A stretch of DNA of 64,000 bases from Pseudobdellovibrionaceae bacterium (GTDB taxonomy: Bacteria; Bdellovibrionota; Bdellovibrionia; Bdellovibrionales; JAGQZY01). Below, piece after piece: positions 34,973 through 45,700 of the stretch. The notes under the pieces are model-generated. The model saw only the letters and a program-made list of their open reading frames with translations. It was not told the origin of the DNA and searched no databases. A program made the position numbers and the translations under genes. The stretch lies in assembly GCA_020635085.1 (NCBI GenBank), contig JACKAL010000007.1, positions 32,171 through 96,170 of the forward strand, given 5' to 3'. How positions within the stretch are numbered: the first letter of the stretch is position 1; each line of letters opens with the position of its first letter.

Positions 34973-36769
34973 CTATTTCTTCTTGAGTATATACTCGTCT
35001 ACGCGCGCTTCTAACGTCGAAAGTGGTACTGGCCCGCTGCCAAGTACCACATCATGAAAATCACGAATATCAAATTTACTGCCAAGCTCCCTTTTGGCTT
35101 TTTCACGAAGCTGTAAAATTTTAAGGGATCCCACTTTATAGGCCGTCGCTTGTCCAGGCATAACAATATAGCGCTCCACTTCCTCTTTCTGATCCTCTGC
35201 TGGTCCGGGGCAATTATCGGCCATATATTGAATCGCTTTCTCCCGGGTCCAGTGCTGACTATGAATCCCTGTATCTACGACCAAACGCGCGGCTCGTAAA
35301 ATTTCAGTGGCAAGTTTACCAAATTGAGAAAGATCTTCTTTATAGCCACCCATCTCGCCACCAAGCGTTTCTGTGTATAACCCCCAGCCTTCGGAATAGG
35401 CTGTATAGTTACCGAAACGACGAAACTTAGGAATACCTTTTAGTTCCTGAGCAATAGCAATTTGAAAGTGGTGACCAGGAGCTCCCTCGTGATAAAGTAT
35501 CGCTTCCGCTTCGTGCTTGGGGAGATTTCTCATGTTTTTAAGGTTTACATAATAAACTCCTGGGCGCTTACCATCCTCAGAAGGTTGATCATAAAAAGCC
35601 ACCCCAGCCGAATCTTCTCGAAACTTTTCTACAGGACGAATCTCAAATGGTGCTTTTGGCAAAAGGCGGAAAAACTCTGGTGTACGCTCACTAATATTTT
35701 TGTAATAACCATTTGCTAAATCCACATAAGCCTTACGCCCTGCTTCCGTGTTCGGGAAATAATATTTTGTATTTGTGCGCAATTCTTTAAAAAAACTCTG
35801 TAGCGTTCCTTTATAACTCATTTTTTTAAGAAGCTCTTTCATCTCACCTTGAATACGTGCTACTTCTTTAAGACCGAGTTTATGAATTTCATCAGATGTT
35901 AAACGTGTTGTTGTATTACGCTCTAAGCGATTGCGATAGTAGGTTTCCCCTTTTGGAAATTTCCAGACTCCCGCATCTTGAGTGGCACGTGTTTGTTGTT
36001 CCTTTAAAAAAGCGATCAGCTCCTGATACGCCGGCATTACTCGTTCTTTTAAAGCCTTCTCCGCTTTAGAAACAAAATAAGAATTCTTAGCTCCGGCAAT
36101 TTTTAATGCCGTCAGCTTTGCTTTAAAGTCTTTATACAGCGGAGAATCTCCCTCAGACGTAAACGGTTGTCCTCGGATCACATTTTGCGAAGCAGAAATA
36201 ACGTAAGGATATACAAAGGCAGGCGGAACCACCCCCACCGCCTCAGATGCTTTCATATTGTCGATAGTCTCGCGAAACACGCGGTGGAATTCTTCGAGAC
36301 GTGAAAGATAGTCACGCAAATCCTGTTCGTTATCTACTCTATGCATTGTCATCATAAAGACCGGCAGATACGTGTGCACACCATACATTTGAGTGACTGA
36401 ATAACCATAATGACGCCATTTAAAGTCGGCGAGATTCTGCTCTACGTCTTCTAATGCCAAATCATAACTGAGCTTTGCCTGCTCACCTAAAGCCTCGCGA
36501 TCAAATGTTTTAAGCTCTTTTAATTTTTTGCGCGAAAGCTGCTGCATTTTTACACGAAAAGCCTCGCTGTAATCCCCCAACTTTCCATAATGTTTCTTAA
36601 TTCCAAGTTGAGTTAAAAATTCAGGACTCAAATCAGCGACTTGATCGAAAGACTTATCGAGGAATACATTGAATTTCTTATCTTGCTCGCTGATTTTTTG
36701 CGTATGGGAACAACTCATCATTGGAAATATAAAAAAAACTCCCAATATCAAACGCATATAAATTCTCAT
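34973..36769 (-). CDS. DUF885-family metallopeptidase-like lipoprotein, paralogue B
   Basis: The 598 residues start with a lipoprotein signal (lipobox MMSC) and then a DUF885 domain. The family's zinc-site segment reads YHEGAPGHHFQ (HExxxGHH), followed by the downstream YSEGWGLYTE segment that supplies a further acid. DUF885 proteins are related to carboxypeptidase-like gluzincins, and few are characterised. The gene overlaps its paralogue upstream by four bases (ATGA), and the two share sequence along their whole length. Envelope peptidase activity is the best guess. Confidence 0.88.
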   Translation of the reverse strand: MRIYMRLILGVFFIFPMMSCSHTQKISEQDKKFNVFLDKSFDQVADLSPEFLTQLGIKKHYGKLGDYSEAFRVKMQQLSRKKLKELKTFDREALGEQAKLSYDLALEDVEQNLADFKWRHYGYSVTQMYGVHTYLPVFMMTMHRVDNEQDLRDYLSRLEEFHRVFRETIDNMKASEAVGVVPPAFVYPYVISASQNVIRGQPFTSEGDSPLYKDFKAKLTALKIAGAKNSYFVSKAEKALKERVMPAYQELIAFLKEQQTRATQDAGVWKFPKGETYYRNRLERNTTTRLTSDEIHKLGLKEVARIQGEMKELLKKMSYKGTLQSFFKELRTNTKYYFPNTEAGRKAYVDLANGYYKNISERTPEFFRLLPKAPFEIRPVEKFREDSAGVAFYDQPSEDGKRPGVYYVNLKNMRNLPKHEAEAILYHEGAPGHHFQIAIAQELKGIPKFRRFGNYTAYSEGWGLYTETLGGEMGGYKEDLSQFGKLATEILRAARLVVDTGIHSQHWTREKAIQYMADNCPGPAEDQKEEVERYIVMPGQATAYKVGSLKILQLREKAKRELGSKFDIRDFHDVVLGSGPVPLSTLEARVDEYILKKK

Positions 36770-38580
36770 GGTTTTCCTTTCACATACTCATTCACCTGCG
36801 TTTCGAGAATATCTAAAGGTACAGCACCATTACTAAGCACGGCATCGTGAAAATCACGCATATCGAATTTTTCTCCCAATTGCTGCTTGGCCTTTTCGCG
36901 CAAACCATAAATTTTAAGCATACCAATCATGTAGGCTGTAGCCTGGCCAGGCCAAATAATATAGCGCTCAACCTGCTCTTTTTGCGCATCACTTGCGGTG
37001 GGTAGGTTTTCATTAAAAAAAGCGAGTGCTTTTTCGCGTGTCCATTTTTTTGCATGAATACCTGTGTCCACAACCAAACGACAGGCACGCACCATCTCCA
37101 TCGAGAGACGACCAAGCTCGGCGTAATCATTTTGATAGCCGCCCATATCTTTTCCCAAACGTTCAGCATAAAGCCCCCAACCTTCTATAAAAGAAGTGTA
37201 GTGGTTATAACGACGAAACTTGGGTAGATCTTTAAGTTCAATTCCAAGGGCCAACTGAAAATGGTGCCCGGGAATTCCTTCGTGATAAAGCAGTGCTTCC
37301 CCTTCATATTTGGGTTCGTTTTTCATATCCGAAAGATTCACATAGTACATGCCCGGACGTGTGCCATCGTCAGAGGGCTCATTGTAAAATGCTTTTCCTG
37401 CCGATTTTTCGCGAAATTTTTCCACTGGTTTAATTTCCATAGGAGTTTTTGGGATTCTGCGAAAGTACTGGGGTACTTTTTTATTTATATTATCTAAATA
37501 CCCCTGGGCCATCGCTAAATAACCTTTTCGTCCCGTTTCGGTATTCGGGAAATATTGTTTGGAGTCATTACGCATTTTTACAAAAAAATCTTTTAAACTT
37601 CCTTTAAAACCAAGTCTCCCCTGGACCGCTTCCATGTCTTTGCGCAAACGGGCCACATTCTCTAACCCAATTTTATGAATCTCGTCTGCCGTCAGGCGGG
37701 TTGTTGTATAGAGATATAAGCGATCCGCGTAAAAGGCTTCGCCATTGGGAAACTTCCAAGCTCCATCATCGGTATTAGCCGTTTTTTCTACTTGTTTAAG
37801 CACCACGGTAATATTGTCATAGGCTTCGCGCACTTCGTGTTTTAAAGTACTTTCAACTTCGCTAAGATACTCCTTCTCTTTCTTACGATCTAACTTTAAC
37901 TTTTTAAGTTTACTTTTAAAATCTGCATAGATGGGTGAGTCTTTTTTCGAACTGTCGAAAGGTTTCCCCATAGTCACTTTTTTAATCGCATCATAAACAT
38001 AAGGAAACACAAATTTGGGTGGAATGATTCCTTTACTTTGTGAACGCAGTACTTGGTCACCCTCTTCGTTAAATACACGTTTAAATTCTTTTAATCGCGA
38101 AATGTAATCTTTCAGGTCCTGCTCATTGTCTACTTTGTGAATATTAATCATAAAAACGGGAAGCTCAGAATGCACCCCACCCTGTTGATTGATCGTATAA
38201 TCATAATCGCGCCACTGAAAGTGCTCAATGCCATCCTCAATATTTTTCTTGAAGAGATCATAACTCAATTGCCCTTGTTTATCTAAAGAGTGGCGATCGA
38301 ACTGCTTCAGTTCCGCAAGCTTCCTCTTTGAAAGCTCGTGCATTTTAACAGCGAACTCTTCGGTATGATCATCGAGCTTTCCATACTGTTCTTTTTTGCC
38401 AAAATAGGAAAGCCCCTGAGGTGAGCTATTTAAAAACTCATCAAAAGTGACATCAAGAAACACATTAAATTTTTTTGTCGCCGCCTCAATGTCCTGAGCT
38501 GTTTTACTTGCACATGAAAGTATGAAATTGTTCAGTAAAAATAAAAGTGCTATTTTTTTAAGCGAACATAACTTTGCCAT
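36766..38580 (-). CDS. DUF885-family metallopeptidase-like lipoprotein, paralogue A
   Basis: The 604-residue protein has a lipobox (ILSC, cysteine near residue 23) and a full DUF885 domain with YHEGIPGHHFQ and FIEGWGLYAE. It is clearly a duplicate of the next gene: shared blocks include HKVDNEQDL, TTTRLTADEIHK-type, the RPGMYYVNLSDM segment and the C-terminal IWPGQATAYMIG. Both copies keep the putative zinc site, so both are probably active. GTAGGT precedes the ATG. Tandem retention suggests different peptide preferences or dosage. Confidence 0.88.
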   Translation of the reverse strand: MAKLCSLKKIALLFLLNNFILSCASKTAQDIEAATKKFNVFLDVTFDEFLNSSPQGLSYFGKKEQYGKLDDHTEEFAVKMHELSKRKLAELKQFDRHSLDKQGQLSYDLFKKNIEDGIEHFQWRDYDYTINQQGGVHSELPVFMINIHKVDNEQDLKDYISRLKEFKRVFNEEGDQVLRSQSKGIIPPKFVFPYVYDAIKKVTMGKPFDSSKKDSPIYADFKSKLKKLKLDRKKEKEYLSEVESTLKHEVREAYDNITVVLKQVEKTANTDDGAWKFPNGEAFYADRLYLYTTTRLTADEIHKIGLENVARLRKDMEAVQGRLGFKGSLKDFFVKMRNDSKQYFPNTETGRKGYLAMAQGYLDNINKKVPQYFRRIPKTPMEIKPVEKFREKSAGKAFYNEPSDDGTRPGMYYVNLSDMKNEPKYEGEALLYHEGIPGHHFQLALGIELKDLPKFRRYNHYTSFIEGWGLYAERLGKDMGGYQNDYAELGRLSMEMVRACRLVVDTGIHAKKWTREKALAFFNENLPTASDAQKEQVERYIIWPGQATAYMIGMLKIYGLREKAKQQLGEKFDMRDFHDAVLSNGAVPLDILETQVNEYVKGKP

Positions 38581-38787
38581 ACCTACTTATCCCCTTTTAC
38601 AATTGTACTGGTCGATACTCATTCAACACTCTGGTTCGTTTATTTATCTTAAAAAAATAACCACCAGGCCTCTGAAAGGTTTATAATATTTGGAGAAATA
38701 ATCAATTTTTAAAATATTTTACAGATTGCGATCTGCCCTGCGTTGCTGTTGATAAGCGCATAAAATCAATGTGTCGCTTTAAAAATA

Positions 38788-38814
38788 AAAAGGAGAGGTT
38801 CTACCTCTCCTTTT
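38788..38814 (-). terminator. Intrinsic terminator of the metzincin-like gene
   Basis: AAAAGGAGAGGT (38788-38799) and ACCTCTCCTTTT (38803-38814) form a perfect 12-bp stem with a three-base loop. On the minus strand it is followed by TTTTTATTTTT. It lies about 30 bases past the stop of the gene at 38843. The rest of 38581-38842 is AT-rich leader and promoter space for the DUF885 pair. Confidence 0.92.
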
Positions 38815-38842
38815 CTCTCATTTGAATATGCTTGATATGATC

Positions 38843-40222
38843 TTAAAAGAACGTAAAGTTCTTATGAGCTAAGAGCTCATAAATTTGCCCATCAAATGGT
38901 GTTGTGATCGGCGTCGACGTCTGCCCATTGACTTGGTAGATTTTGCCATCAGCACCAAGCCCGACAACCGCATTACCAGACTTATACATACGTGTGAATG
39001 GACGATCAAAGCTCATATTTGTCGCCTGCTGATAGGGTTGGGTTTTTGATTTACAGCCCACTTCCATCACCGTACCATTAGCCATCATCAAGAAAACCAT
39101 ACGTGCTTCACGATCATATCCATTAGGATAGATAAAAGACACTGGAGTTCCTGAAATATTTAAATCACTTTTAACGCCTGCCTGTGGATCACAAGATACG
39201 CTTAGTTTATTTTTATAGGCACGCACACCCCAGTTACCAGCATAGTGAATAGCTACAAAATTAGCTTTCTCTTGTGGAGAAGAGGCATTGTACTCACCAG
39301 CATCACTGCCCGGAGTTTGTGCTAAATCACCTTCATTATGTGTAAATACATACTTAGCTGGCAAATTTTTATCATCGGGAAAAAGTACATAGTACACACC
39401 GCGCATAATAATACGGCCCAAATCAGAGGCAAAACCAAGATCAGAAATCTGCTTTCCTCCGCCTTGAATATTCACTTCGTGAAACTGCTTGTCTGCTGTC
39501 ATCACAACAAAATTTTGTGTTTGATCAATATTAACTGGAACCTCAAATGCATCATTTGCATATACCACAGCCGACGCTTGCGCATAAGCCATCATCGCCG
39601 GATTGAGATCTGTAGCATATTTACCCAACTGAGCATATGTTTCAACAGTCACAGCATAAGAGCCTGAGTCTTTAATATTGTCATCACAAGCTCCATTAAT
39701 ACCTTTGCGCGGACCATGAGAACAGGTGACATGCGGGAAGCCATCAATATGACGAGCTTCATGCATATAAATACTCGCACGATCAAGAGCTGTCAGTGAC
39801 CCCGTCAACATCAACGGACAAACATACATAGTATGTCCTCCAAAGAATCCGATCACATAGGCAGCCGCACCCTCTGGACAGTTTTGCTGTACATTAAATT
39901 TGTTAATGCGACCTGTGAAGTATTTCCACCAACTCGTTGCAAACTTGCCAGAAAACAACTCATCATGACTTGCTGGCATAGTTGAGGCAAACTGTGTGTT
40001 GCGCATAAACATGATTGCCTCAAGAAGAGCCGAATCAGTTGAGCCGTCATAGCAAAATTCCTTACCTTTAAGGTGTTGGAACTGACTAAACGAGGCAACA
40101 ATGTCGTTCATATCGGCAACAGAAATACAATCCGCTTTATCTGCGGCTTGTGCTGAAGATACGAACATGGAAATAGTAGTTATGCTAAAAAGTCCCAGAA
40201 GGACTCGACGTAAATGATGCAT
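38843..40222 (-). CDS. Secreted protein with a metzincin zinc signature
   Basis: The ATG at 40222 is chosen because GGGAG lies about six bases upstream and it begins a clear signal peptide (MHHLRRVLLG to SAQA); a longer frame reaches 40264. In the 459 residues, HEARHIDGFPH at 154-164 is an exact HExxHxxGxxH, the three-histidine zinc site of metzincin proteases. The region before it (about 28-150) has paired cysteines. The C-terminal half (about 230-459) is beta-rich, with repeated phrases on a GKIYQVNG theme, perhaps a propeller-like domain. No Met-turn can be assigned with confidence. I do not recognise the family. It has its own terminator, so it is a single-gene unit. Secreted metalloprotease is the leading guess. 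Confidence 0.8.
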   Translation of the reverse strand: MHHLRRVLLGLFSITTISMFVSSAQAADKADCISVADMNDIVASFSQFQHLKGKEFCYDGSTDSALLEAIMFMRNTQFASTMPASHDELFSGKFATSWWKYFTGRINKFNVQQNCPEGAAAYVIGFFGGHTMYVCPLMLTGSLTALDRASIYMHEARHIDGFPHVTCSHGPRKGINGACDDNIKDSGSYAVTVETYAQLGKYATDLNPAMMAYAQASAVVYANDAFEVPVNIDQTQNFVVMTADKQFHEVNIQGGGKQISDLGFASDLGRIIMRGVYYVLFPDDKNLPAKYVFTHNEGDLAQTPGSDAGEYNASSPQEKANFVAIHYAGNWGVRAYKNKLSVSCDPQAGVKSDLNISGTPVSFIYPNGYDREARMVFLMMANGTVMEVGCKSKTQPYQQATNMSFDRPFTRMYKSGNAVVGLGADGKIYQVNGQTSTPITTPFDGQIYELLAHKNFTFF

Positions 40223-40520
40223 GTTCACTCCCTTGTTCACGCTCACTTTATCCATGAAAATCATAGCAAAAAGTGCCGCGGGTCTCTATCCATAGAAGAC
40301 TAGTCATAAGCGTATCTAATAAAAGACTAGTAGAACAAGTGAATAGTTCACAGCCAATGCACAGCAAAAAATAATGAGTTGTCTACTTTATGGGCAGCTA
40401 TTGACAGTTTTTGAATTTACTCCTTCATTTTTACCTGGATTGCAGACAGCCAAAGGATCCCCCATGCTACCATAGAATTTATCCTAGCCATTTTCGCAAT
40501 GATCAAACGATACTAGAAGC

Positions 40521-41009
40521 ATGTGGCAAAATTTAGTGGATATCAGTTTAACCCCAACAAATCTCCTCGTGCGCGCCCTAACGGTCTATTTTTTTATTAT
40601 TGTACTCCTTCGTATTGCTGGAAAAAGAGAAATTGGCCAAATGGGCACAACCGAGTTTGTCGCCATTCTTTTGATTAGTAATGCCGTTCAAAACTCAATG
40701 AACGGAGGCGACAACTCTCTTCTCGGCGGCATGATCTTAGCCCTGGCGCTGGTGGCCACCAGCACATTCATTTCCATTTTGACTTTTAAATATAAGTTGT
40801 TTCGTCGCCTCTTTGAAGGAACACCCACTCTTCTTGTACATAAAGGCAAAATTATTTACCCCAACTTAAAAAAAGAAAGAATGAATGAGCCCGAGCTTTT
40901 TAGACTCCTTCGTAAACAAGGCTTACATAACGTCATGGAAATCAATTCGGCAATCCTAGAAGCCGATGGCTTTTTAAGTGTTACCAAAAATGAACCCGAC
41001 AAGAAATAA
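40521..41009 (+). CDS. YetF-like DUF421 membrane protein
   Basis: The 162 residues have three membrane helices (about 15-95) followed by a soluble C-terminal domain. Family landmarks are RIAGKREIGQMGTTEFV in helix 1-2, the NAVQNSM segment, and TPTLLVHKGKII in the soluble part. This fits the YetF/DUF421 family of unknown function; Bacillus members affect spore traits. The usual second copy of the soluble domain is missing, giving a short form. No convincing ribosome site precedes the ATG. It has no obvious operon partner. Confidence 0.85.
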   Translation: MWQNLVDISLTPTNLLVRALTVYFFIIVLLRIAGKREIGQMGTTEFVAILLISNAVQNSMNGGDNSLLGGMILALALVATSTFISILTFKYKLFRRLFEGTPTLLVHKGKIIYPNLKKERMNEPELFRLLRKQGLHNVMEINSAILEADGFLSVTKNEPDKK

Positions 41010-41127
41010 CAAGGCCGCAACTCGAACATAAATCCTGCAGCGAATCTTATCAGGCCTCTTCAGTATAGCAGTAGGCTCACAAAAACTTTAAATTACTCCT
41101 ACCGCCTCCACCCCAATGGGCAACCGA

Positions 41128-41574
41128 CTACTGTTGTGTATAACTGTTGTCTACGCAAGTGGGAAGTGTAAATGTTTGATCGGAAATAATCTTCCCCTGA
41201 TTATCATATTTAAGTCTTTGCTGGGTCAGTCCGCCAAATTCTAAAGACATAATAAAGGTTCTTACTTTATCGTTTGTATTTATGTCGTTCGCCGTTCCAA
41301 TCAAGTGAGTCTGATCATAAGTGAATGCTGTATAAAATTGTGGCATTGAAGGTAATACACGAAATTGGCCATCGAGAAGAATATCATCGGTAACAATTGT
41401 GCCGTCTCCTCTATATTGAGTTAAAGTAAGACTTTCACATTGGTTTTGATGAATCTCAATCGCCAGCCCCAAGCTAGAAACACTACCGTATATACCCGTC
41501 AGGTCCGGACAATCTTCGGCAAAGGCCATTGCAGAAAAGCACAAAGATAAAATAGTTAAAAGAAATACTTTCAT
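41128..41574 (-). CDS. Small secreted protein of unknown function
   Basis: This 148-residue protein has a signal peptide (MKVFLLTILSLCFSAMAFA) and a strong ribosome site (GGAGAGAGG) before the ATG. The mature part begins EDCPDLTGIYG and has three cysteines (two early, one in LPTCVD). Alternating hydrophobic residues suggest a lipocalin-like or small beta-barrel fold, but no motif confirms this. It stands alone between the YetF-like gene (convergent) and the next secreted protein. Confidence 0.75.
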   Translation of the reverse strand: MKVFLLTILSLCFSAMAFAEDCPDLTGIYGSVSSLGLAIEIHQNQCESLTLTQYRGDGTIVTDDILLDGQFRVLPSMPQFYTAFTYDQTHLIGTANDINTNDKVRTFIMSLEFGGLTQQRLKYDNQGKIISDQTFTLPTCVDNSYTQQ

Positions 41575-41776
41575 CCTCTCTCCTTTGAAAAAATTTATTT
41601 ATATTTAAATTGTACATGAATAAGATAACGTGAGCTGTCTAATCGTAAACAAAAAAAACGACTTGAAGACAAGAACTATTGCAACGGAACCTGTCATAGG
41701 CCTGACATAAAACAATCCACAAAACACTCATGCATAAACCGGGGCAAGGACGAACCCTCACCCCTTAACATAAAAA

Positions 41777-42115
41777 CTACCTTCTATTAATTGCCGCTAC
41801 GACCTTTTGTGCCTCCTGCACCGAATAAGGACCAACTTCAATGTGATCGCTTGTTATACTCGCTTTTACATGAAAGTTTGCCGCGATACCAGCAACATTC
41901 ACTTGCACATCTTTAGGCCGATTTGCCTTGTGAGGCTCGCTTAACTTATTTTTTCCTGATGCACTTAAAGTGAGCCTCACGACAGCCCTTTCATTTTGAG
42001 CCACGCTCTCTGCTTTTACAAAATCACTTTTTTGCAAAACAATATCGGGGCCTGCTAAAGAAAGGGTTGGAAAAAGAAAAATACATAATAAAAAATTAAC
42101 TAGACGTAAATTCAT
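41777..42115 (-). CDS. Secreted SecD P1-head-like domain protein
   Basis: The 112-residue protein has a signal peptide (to SLAG). The mature part resembles, by eye, the P1 head subdomain of SecD: VRLTLSASGKNKLSE followed by VNVAGIAANFHVKASI and a last stretch, HIEVGPYSVQEAQKVVAAI. In SecD the matching parts read like VSFTLTPEGAKKFAE, a GKVISAP segment and an EEA-type helix. It has no membrane helices of a translocase. It may be a freestanding periplasmic version of this fold with another role. GAGGT lies before the ATG. Function unknown. Confidence 0.65.
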   Translation of the reverse strand: MNLRLVNFLLCIFLFPTLSLAGPDIVLQKSDFVKAESVAQNERAVVRLTLSASGKNKLSEPHKANRPKDVQVNVAGIAANFHVKASITSDHIEVGPYSVQEAQKVVAAINRR

Positions 42116-42187
42116 AAATTACCTCATTGTTTAGGGCGTACCCTAGTAAAATTTAAAATTCAAAACTTATTTGTACATATTGAGATT

Positions 42188-42538
42188 TTAATGCGGAGGA
42201 CTTAATCCGGTGCGGATAAAAAAAGCACGTGCGCAAAGAAAAAATGAATACGGGAGAGTACTAACTATTTTATTATTTATAGAACGAAAAACCAAAATAC
42301 TTGGCTGCAACAAAGTACCAGTAAACCCTACACCAGCATGAGCCACGAATTTAGAAGCTAGCGACTGCTCGGAGGAGAACCTTTTAGAAAACCCATTAAA
42401 CTTTAACTGTTGAACCTGCAAATCGCCTAAAGAAGAAGTAGCGGCATCCGCTTTGGCAAAAATACTGTATAAAAATATAGCGCCCGCAAATGCACCAATG
42501 CGAAATAACCATTTATGGCAACGACAACTCTGCTTCAT
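42188..42538 (-). CDS. Small possible exported protein
   Basis: From the ATG at 42538 this gives 116 residues; a longer frame reaches 42565. The first 35 residues contain a Cys-rich start (MKQSCRCHKW), a hydrophobic stretch and an ADA site that could be a signal cleavage. The rest is weakly patterned, with a hydrophobic region near the end. GAAGAG touches the ATG, a poor ribosome site. It lies on the same strand as its neighbours, with 72 bases to the next gene. It may be a real small gene or chance; no family is recognised. Confidence 0.4.
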   Translation of the reverse strand: MKQSCRCHKWLFRIGAFAGAIFLYSIFAKADAATSSLGDLQVQQLKFNGFSKRFSSEQSLASKFVAHAGVGFTGTLLQPSILVFRSINNKIVSTLPYSFFLCARAFFIRTGLSPPH

Positions 42539-42789
42539 CTCTTCAATTTGTGGACAATAAATCAAACGTCAAGATATTCGTTTTATTTATTAGCAACCTC
42601 AGATGGTTATGATAACTATTTTAGATTGAGAATGACATAACACCCATATCGAAAATAAACCAATGGGTACCAGAAAATTAAAAAACAGGCGTAAATTTTT
42701 TTTCTTAAAGTTCTGAACTAAAAACACCTGATCTCCTTTAAACAATCTCTTGACTGTTCACTACCATCTTTGGAAACACTTCTCGTTTT

Positions 42790-45700
42790 TCACATTCCCC
42801 TGACATCTAACTTGCCGCCAGCAGAATAAGCGTTAAATTCCGGTGCGTACATTGACTGAATCGTCGCCGGTCCAATGCGAAACTTTCCCGCCATATTGGC
42901 GCGAATACGGTACTTAAATGTATACTCACCTACTGGTAACCAATTAAAGAAATAATTTTCGCCGCTGTCGCGCACCTCTTGGTAATAAGATAACCCCTTA
43001 TCGTAACGATACCCAGACACTACCTCTTCGGGCTCAAAGCCCGCACCTCGTGGATCTCGCAAGTGCACATACTCCGCTGCATGCTTTGTGCGAATAGAGA
43101 GATGCACTTCTACCTGATCCCCAACATGAATATTGGCGCCAAGGTGAAGTGGACGTAAAACCCATTTTCCCCCTTTGTTCTCGCGCAAGAAATACTTCCG
43201 CTCCACCGAAAAGAAATCACTATCTCCTTGCGCAGGATTTTTTTCGGTAGAAAAATGCCATGTCGCAGAAGCGAAGGCAAAGCCAGGAGAGTTTTTCATT
43301 ACACCGATTTTGTAATCGCGCGACGGTTGAATGTCTGTCCCATCAATAACCACTTGGTTTTTTCCGCCAGCATACTCATCGGGATTAAAAATGAATGTTT
43401 TTTGTTCACCGCCGATGTGCGCTTGAATCTCCTCGCGCACCCCCAGAACCTTCTCCTTTTCGAGGTAATGCACTAATGCATAAATACTTTCTGCTGTTGC
43501 GCGTGTCGATTTCCAATGATTTAATTTTTTATTTAAAAATAACCACTGCACTAGTCCTTCGTTTTTCTTATCATTGGGTGCTAACTCCATTTGCACTCTG
43601 AGCGCAAAAGCGTGGGTTTCAATGGTATCATTGTACCAGAGCCAAGATTTCTCTTCTGGGGCCCAATAAGTACCCAGCTCCTCAGTGCTCTTCGCAGAAT
43701 CCATCACCGATTCCCAAACCAACTTCGCATCTGTCGTACGCCCGGCTCGATACAATGCAAGAGCTAAATATCCTTTCAGTAAGGAGGAGTGCTGTTTCCA
43801 AGATGCAAAGCTATAATCTAAATATTTTTTTCGATCGGACTCTGTAAAATGATTTCCTGTCCATGATAAATCTTTATAGGAACTTAATACAAAATTAAGC
43901 TCTGTGATCCATTCATGACAACGTTTTTCCTTTATACACTGTGGGAGTTCTCGATTCACCCAATCATGCATATAACTCCAAGCACGTACCGTTAAATCCT
44001 TCGGCGCCTCCACTTGAAACTCTAGGCCGCGTGCAAGACCCATAAGAACATAAAGAGTCATATATTCGCTCGCGGGACCACCTTCAAACCAGGAAAACCC
44101 TCCATCTGGACGCTGCATTTTTTTAAGTCGATCTAAAGCTCGATCCCGCTCTTTCTTCACCAGACGCCGATCAAGAACGTTTTTAAGATAGTTGGCATCA
44201 GAACTTCCACCCGCAGCCATCTGCTGCCATGGACTTTCTTCGATAGTCATTCTTTGATTCTCATCCGGAAGAGAAAACAGCTCTAAAGATGTTTTGCGTT
44301 TCGAAAACTGTTGGGCCATTTTAGCAACTGCCGGATACTTATTAAAAAGAGAATGAATAATGCCTGTCGACAAATAACGATTGAGTGTTTGTTCAACGCA
44401 TTCATAGGGGTACTCGATGAGATAAGGCAACGATTTTAAAACACCGTAAAACAACTGGCCATCAATAGTGAGGACCAAACGATCATCTATTCGCGTGGGA
44501 TCATCTCGTTTCGCCATATCTTTAAACTCAATCACTTTGTGATCTTTATTGTTTAAAGTCACAAAGCGCGACTGCGCCAAATGCATACGGCTGGGAAGAA
44601 TAGGTAATAAACGTTTTTCTCCGTCTGAGAAATTTTTTGATTGCGCACGAACAGTAAAAGCAAAAGATTGGGTTATGTTGGGTGCTTGGATGCGAAAAAT
44701 CACAGCCGTTGACCCGTTCGCCGGTACAGAAAATGTCTTCTTTGTCTCGCGAGACGATAAATGAAATAGGTCGATGGCACTTTTCCCGCTCTCAGACTCT
44801 TCGATCGCAAGCTGAAGCTGACCATTCATAACTTTATCAGAACCGTTGTTTACAACGACCTTGATCTCAGCCGCATCGCCCTCTCTTAAAAAACGTGGCA
44901 AATAAGAACGCACCATAAGATCTTTCACCGATTGTGTTATGCCTTGATAAGCACCATAGGAAATATCTTTCGTGATCGCATTGACCCACAACTTCCAAGA
45001 CGTCAACGAGTCAGGAACTTGAAACTCAAATGTGACCGTACCCTTTTTGTCGATCAAAAGGTGGGGCCTCCAAAAGGCCGTTTCCGAAAAATTGTGCCGC
45101 ACTTCTGATGGTTGTGGAATAGACTCCTTTAAACTGAGCTTCCCTTTACCATTAGACATCTCTGGCTTCGCACTGACCTTTGTCATCTCTTCATATTCTT
45201 TAGGCGTGGCGAGACGTGTGCCTGGTACCGCACTCACATCTGCCAGCATAGTATTACTGCCCTCATAAGCATACTCGTACTCTCCACCCTTAGCACGTGC
45301 TCCAACGCCACCTATTGCATAATTATTATCTAACAAAATCAGATGGTCGCTATCAAAAGTTGGCGGAAAAAATGCTTCATCGTATCGATCGTAATAGGAC
45401 AAACCTACGGCATAAGTGAGTGAGTCATCGGTTCGCGCACTTCCCGTTCGCACAGGGTAAACCCCCAGTGGGGACTCTACCTCATGAAGTGTAAAAAAAT
45501 CGAGACTGCGATCATACATAAAAGCAAGAAGTTCGGCGCCTTTTTCTTTTAACAAATGCCCCTTGTAATCCTTGACAACAACTTTAAAGGTCTCTTTTTG
45601 CCCGGGACGAATTTTATTGCGAAAGGTCGCCATCTCCACTTTAAGCTCTTTGTTATCCCACGGAACCGCTACAGACCGTTCTGCCTCCAAACGTTGATAA

